A stretch of 64,000 bases of DNA from JAFEDN01 sp963712715 (GTDB lineage: Bacteria; Pseudomonadota; Gammaproteobacteria; Coxiellales; Coxiellaceae): contig CAVQJI010000016.1 of the NCBI GenBank assembly GCA_963712715.1, positions 1-64,000 on the forward strand, given 5' to 3'. Numbering within the stretch: position 1 is the stretch's first letter; each line of letters opens with the position of its first letter. Below, one piece after another: positions 60,645 through 64,000 of the stretch. The notes under the pieces are model-generated. The model did not search any database, had not been told where the DNA came from, and was given only the letters and a program-made list of their open reading frames with translations. The position numbers and the translations under genes are program-made.

Positions 60645-61025
60645 TTATAAAGTATTTGAACTCGTTTGCGACACAGAATTCGAGGGCGGAAATACGGATG
60701 GCTGAAAAAAAAGAACCTGACTCATTTCAGACAGATCCGGGAATCTTTGCCTTTGCAAATGTGCCGATATGGGCATCACATTTTTTTTAAAATAAGCCCA
60801 AAAGTCAGGATTTACGGTCTGGATTATGTTTAAAGGCGTATGGCCTTTCTCGTCAGGAATGCATAATTTTGCAAAATAAGGGCAATGGGCCAGACGGATG
60901 AAAAGATAAGCAAACACCCCATTTCCTGCCACTCTTCGCGCCCAATGATGTAAAAGGGTTTGTCCGTCTTCACCGCGCCTGACGATAAGATCAAGAGGTG
61001 TTTTTGACTGATGATCTTTTTCCAA
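60645..61025 (-). CDS. Ankyrin-repeat protein, C-terminal part (frameshifted)
   Basis: Last part of the large ankyrin gene: KTPLDLIVRRGEDGQTLLHHWARRVAGNGVFAYL and HTPLNIIQT are ankyrin-like. The true frame enters from 61142, where one A is missing from an A-run (AAA at 61140-61142, plus strand TTT); restoring it gives KEGETLLHLLLNPSPSVQPL and continues to here without a stop. The Met at 61025 is internal. Confidence 0.72.
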   Translation of the reverse strand: MEKDHQSKTPLDLIVRRGEDGQTLLHHWARRVAGNGVFAYLFIRLAHCPYFAKLCIPDEKGHTPLNIIQTVNPDFWAYFKKNVMPISAHLQRQRFPDLSEMSQVLFFQPSVFPPSNSVSQTSSNTL

Positions 61026-61066
61026 TAAGCTTAGCTTTAAAACATCCAGCAGATAAATAAAAAATT

Positions 61067-62833
61067 CTACCTGACGCAGTGGCAGCGGTTGAACGGATGG
61101 CGACGGATTAAGCAGTAAATGTAACAGGGTTTCTCCCTCTTTGAAGTGATTTTGTTAATTTCCGCTCCCTGATTAATTAAATATCGTGCAATGCGATAAT
61201 AGCATTCCCTGATGGCAATACTTAAGGCTGCATCATATCCTTCTGTGTTATAATTCAAAGCCGCTCCAGATTCCACTATAAATTGTACTGGTTCTAATTC
61301 ACCTTTTTTAACAAGAGCCTGCAACGGTGTTTCGAGATAACAATCTTTCAAAGAAAGATTATTGACATTCATCCCGGCAGCAACCAACAATTTTAATGCA
61401 ACGTATTTTCCCTGACGAGCGGCTTCACATAAAGGGTCCATATCGCTATAATAATTGTCACTATAACCGCTATAATCGCCCTTGCCGCCCTTAAAAAAAA
61501 TATGGGAATTTCTTTCAATAAGATCAGGAGCACGAACACTGCCCAGAGCTGCTCCTGCTGCAATGGCATCCCTAATAATAGCCAAACTTCCAAATTCAAT
61601 CGTACGAAATATTACCGGGAAATACTCACCATTCAGTTGATCGATGCTCACATGTCCTTCGTGAATACAGGCTTTATAGAGCCAAAAATCATCACTCTCA
61701 ATAGCTTTATAAAATTCTGATTCTCCATTTTCCGAATTCATTCTCCGCAACTGGCTAATTAATTTTTTTTCGTGAGCAGCTTCTTCTTTAGATAAAGATT
61801 TTTTTACACTCTGCCAATGCTCTTCAATATATTTATTCAGTTTACTGACAGGAACGCCGCAATTCAACAAAATGCATTTAAACGCCTCCTCATTCGCATA
61901 ATCAAACATATCCAAATAGGGAAGCAACACGAGTAACCATACTGCCTCTGGGAAAAGGTTTTCCATAAAATCAGCATCTTTTATCACTAAAATGGGATTC
62001 TGCAGCAATTGACGGGCGGCAAGTTGTAACAGGTCTACACTCAGATTGCTGACCTGAACTTGATAAAAGACGTTCCGGCTCTGGCCAATTTGTTTTTTAG
62101 CGGCTATGCGAACCGGATAACCCAGGAAAGCAAATTTTAAATGCTGCACCAAATAGTCACTTTCTTTTTCATTTAAATTTCTTATTTCATACACGGAAGC
62201 CCTGTTATCAGGATTTCGCGCCCAGGGAAGCAGGGGCATTAAACTGCGTAAACATTCCAGTAAAACATCATAATCAGAATGACCCATATCAGCAGATAAT
62301 ATACCAGGGATGATGGCTTCAGAGTTCCCTCCCTGACTTCCCACGTAATCAGCATATTGAATATAAGCAGGAGCTGAATAATTCCAGGTGACAATGGGTT
62401 TTTTTGGTTTTTTCACCTGCGAATGAATTTGATAACGGGTTAATTCAAATATTTTTTTTACCCTGTTTTCCTCTTTCTTATAATCTGACTGGAAAGTAAA
62501 CTGATCGGACAAAGAATCTATGGGCATTTCACCTTTTGAATTTTTCAAAAGCAAACATTGCGGCGCCTGCTCTATTAAATATTTTACCAGAGGTGAATCA
62601 CCCCGCCTGGCTGCTATGTGTAGGGGTGTGTTTCCTGATTTATCCCTTTGCAGGACAAAGAGCGGAAAATTTTTTACCATACACTGCATTAAACTCATTG
62701 AGACTGACTCGATAAAAGCAAAATCCTTTAATTGGGTTAACCTTGCCCCATTATTAATTAAAAGTTTTGCTATCTGATCATTGCCAATAACCTTTTCTAA
62801 AAGTGAAAATACAGGATCTATTTCCCATTCCAT
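61067..62833 (-). CDS. Ankyrin-repeat protein, middle part (frameshifted)
   Basis: 588-residue frame. Ankyrin repeats near residues 14-110 (KSGNTPLHIAARRGDSPLVKYLIEQAP) and from 395 on (GKYVALKLLVAAGMNVN; ELEPVQFIVESGAALNYN; ECYYRIARYLINQGAEIN), separated by a domain beginning DYDVLLECLRSLMPLLPWARN that recurs at the start of the upstream part. The last 15 or so residues are out of frame. The initiating Met is internal: one G restored at about 62862 joins this frame to the upstream one. Confidence 0.78.
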   Translation of the reverse strand: MEWEIDPVFSLLEKVIGNDQIAKLLINNGARLTQLKDFAFIESVSMSLMQCMVKNFPLFVLQRDKSGNTPLHIAARRGDSPLVKYLIEQAPQCLLLKNSKGEMPIDSLSDQFTFQSDYKKEENRVKKIFELTRYQIHSQVKKPKKPIVTWNYSAPAYIQYADYVGSQGGNSEAIIPGILSADMGHSDYDVLLECLRSLMPLLPWARNPDNRASVYEIRNLNEKESDYLVQHLKFAFLGYPVRIAAKKQIGQSRNVFYQVQVSNLSVDLLQLAARQLLQNPILVIKDADFMENLFPEAVWLLVLLPYLDMFDYANEEAFKCILLNCGVPVSKLNKYIEEHWQSVKKSLSKEEAAHEKKLISQLRRMNSENGESEFYKAIESDDFWLYKACIHEGHVSIDQLNGEYFPVIFRTIEFGSLAIIRDAIAAGAALGSVRAPDLIERNSHIFFKGGKGDYSGYSDNYYSDMDPLCEAARQGKYVALKLLVAAGMNVNNLSLKDCYLETPLQALVKKGELEPVQFIVESGAALNYNTEGYDAALSIAIRECYYRIARYLINQGAEINKITSKREKPCYIYCLIRRHPFNRCHCVR

Positions 62834-62870
62834 GGGATAAGAGATAGATAAACAGGTTGAGCCGAAGCGA

Positions 62871-64000
62871 TTAGAAATTTGAGGAGATTGTAATTCTGTA
62901 CGATATTCCCCAACACATCAGACTGGTTTCTATCCCCCAAAAAATTGACATCAACGCCTGTGGCAACCAAAAGTTTAAAGATTTTTGAACTCGCTTCGTA
63001 TTGGCTGTGATGCGAAGCAAAAAGTACCGGTTAGACATTTCGAACCCATATGTCTCTTCCTCATCCCCCGCATCTATGAAAAAATTCCAGTTAAACCCTG
63101 ATGCAATAAGATCACGCACAATATCAATATTACCACCGATGACTGAACTTATTAGAATCTGTTCTTTATCTTTATATTCTTCTTCACGCTCATACCCTTC
63201 GGTTTTAATTTTGTATTTCCCTGTCCTAAGTTGACTATTAGAAAAATACCACTTAAATAGCCAATAATTACCTTCCATGGCTTGCTCTAACAGACACTCC
63301 ATGTTGTCAGTTTTCTTTTCCCGGTTACTTTTGATTATCCTAACGAGTTCCTCTATATTGGAATTTTCAGCTATCCCTGGAGTCTTCAGATTGAGCATTT
63401 TCCGCAGTAAATTCCATTCATTTTGAATAAAAATTTTTTTTAGAGAGGGAGAATGAATTCCTAAATCCTGCAATGCGTGTTCATACTCTGTTAAACTGGG
63501 ATAATCGAACATACTGACCAGTGGGTCTGCTTCCTCAAAAGGCAGCCAAATGCGATTTTGATGTAAGCGGATTGACATTTTTTGCAAATATTTTATATCA
63601 ATGTCCCATATCAATAGCCGGTAGTTTTGCAGACCCGTTTCATGAGATTGCTCAATGACGACCACTGCCTGATTTAAAACATCTGTCAATTGTTTTTTTA
63701 CTATTACGGCCTGCCTTTGGGTAAGATTAACAATTTCATACGCAGGAAATCCTTTCTCTTTATTAACGCGCCATTCCAGGGATGGTATTAAAACATTTAA
63801 ATAATCACAGAGTACGTCATAATCATCATCTTCAGAATCATCTGAAGTCATTCCTTCAAGATTAGTCAAACTATTCAGTGGCGCCATCTGGGGAAGGGGA
63901 CTTAAGCACTGACGTTTTATGTCAAAATCCGGTGTATTGTGATTAGTGTCATCTATTTGTTTGCGTTTCTTTGCTCTCCATGTATCATCGAAAATTTTAA
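62871..64000 (-). CDS. Ankyrin-repeat protein, N-terminal part, open at window end
   Basis: The frame is open to the window edge, so the gene starts beyond 64000. Residues KKRK and the DYDVLCDYLNVLIPSLEWRVN domain are followed by an ankyrin-like ISSVIGGNIDIVRDLIASGFN. Near 63028 one C is missing: the other frame then continues PVLFASHHSQYEASSKIF-KLLVATGVDVN, a normal ankyrin repeat, to about 62862. Probable Dot/Icm-type effector, since such proteins are common in Coxiella and Legionella; this is inferred. Confidence 0.75.
   Translation of the reverse strand, partial: KIFDDTWRAKKRKQIDDTNHNTPDFDIKRQCLSPLPQMAPLNSLTNLEGMTSDDSEDDDYDVLCDYLNVLIPSLEWRVNKEKGFPAYEIVNLTQRQAVIVKKQLTDVLNQAVVVIEQSHETGLQNYRLLIWDIDIKYLQKMSIRLHQNRIWLPFEEADPLVSMFDYPSLTEYEHALQDLGIHSPSLKKIFIQNEWNLLRKMLNLKTPGIAENSNIEELVRIIKSNREKKTDNMECLLEQAMEGNYWLFKWYFSNSQLRTGKYKIKTEGYEREEEYKDKEQILISSVIGGNIDIVRDLIASGFNWNFFIDAGDEEETYGFEMSNRYFLLRITANTKRVQKSLNFWLPQALMSIFWGIETSLMCWGISYRITISSNF

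Overview
The window looks like chromosome of a host-associated gammaproteobacterium of the Legionellales (Coxiella/Legionella-like); this is an inference. Support comes from gammaproteobacterial gene orders (pyrG-kdsA-eno-ftsB; tyrS divergent from an M23 peptidase; paired ubiH/ubiI) found together with a mevalonate isoprenoid pathway, hopanoid genes, an ankyrin-repeat gene, several recognisably effector-like orphan proteins, and phased TTAA operator-like sites resembling the PmrA boxes known from Legionella and Coxiella effector genes.

Layout. 0-6.6 kb: tyrS, an M23 peptidase, a secreted serine hydrolase and two convergent orphan genes; one orphan has a papain-like Cys/His/Asp pattern and a phased TTAA site upstream. 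7.0-14.4 kb (minus): gcvT, a frameshifted gcvH, gcvPA, gcvPB, a glycosyltransferase, pncB and pncA, probably one long operon joining glycine cleavage to NAD salvage. 14.7-20.8 kb: a large multi-spanning membrane protein, ubiI, ubiH and a class II Fic protein. 20.9-26.2 kb (minus): mvaA, mvaS (frameshifted and fused in frame to a mevalonate kinase), a second GHMP kinase and mvaD. 26.2-29.5 kb: a small accessory zone with four full copies (plus one degenerate copy) of one palindromic repeat. 29.8-35 kb (plus): ABC exporter, idi, hpnH, hpnO. 35-39.7 kb: an MNT-HEPN toxin-antitoxin-like pair between direct repeats of the hpnO 3' end, then orphan effector-like genes. 39.7-44.6 kb (minus): squalene synthase, shc, hpnG and an MFS transporter. 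44.7-48.8 kb: ftsB, eno, kdsA, pyrG. 48.9-53.6 kb (plus): GT2, LAB_N protein, PMT-type transferase, PAP2 phosphatase and M20 peptidase. 53.7-60.5 kb: SixA, an S24-type regulator, a LuxR-type regulator, an outer-membrane protein, tRNA-Glu and tRNA-Ala, an archaeal/eukaryal-type proS, OsmC and an MFS transporter. 60.6-64 kb: a large ankyrin-repeat gene broken by three apparent single-base losses and running off the window.

Together, the mevalonate genes and idi can supply IPP/DMAPP, squalene synthase and Shc can make hopene, and HpnH/HpnG/HpnO can elongate it to aminobacteriohopanetriol-type lipids. No farnesyl diphosphate synthase is in the window.

The strongest non-gene signals are a MITE-like element with exact 11-bp target duplications, three sites each with three TTAA motifs spaced exactly 11 bp apart, and six single-base frameshifts in otherwise intact genes, most at short homopolymers. 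The last should be checked against reads before any gene is called dead.
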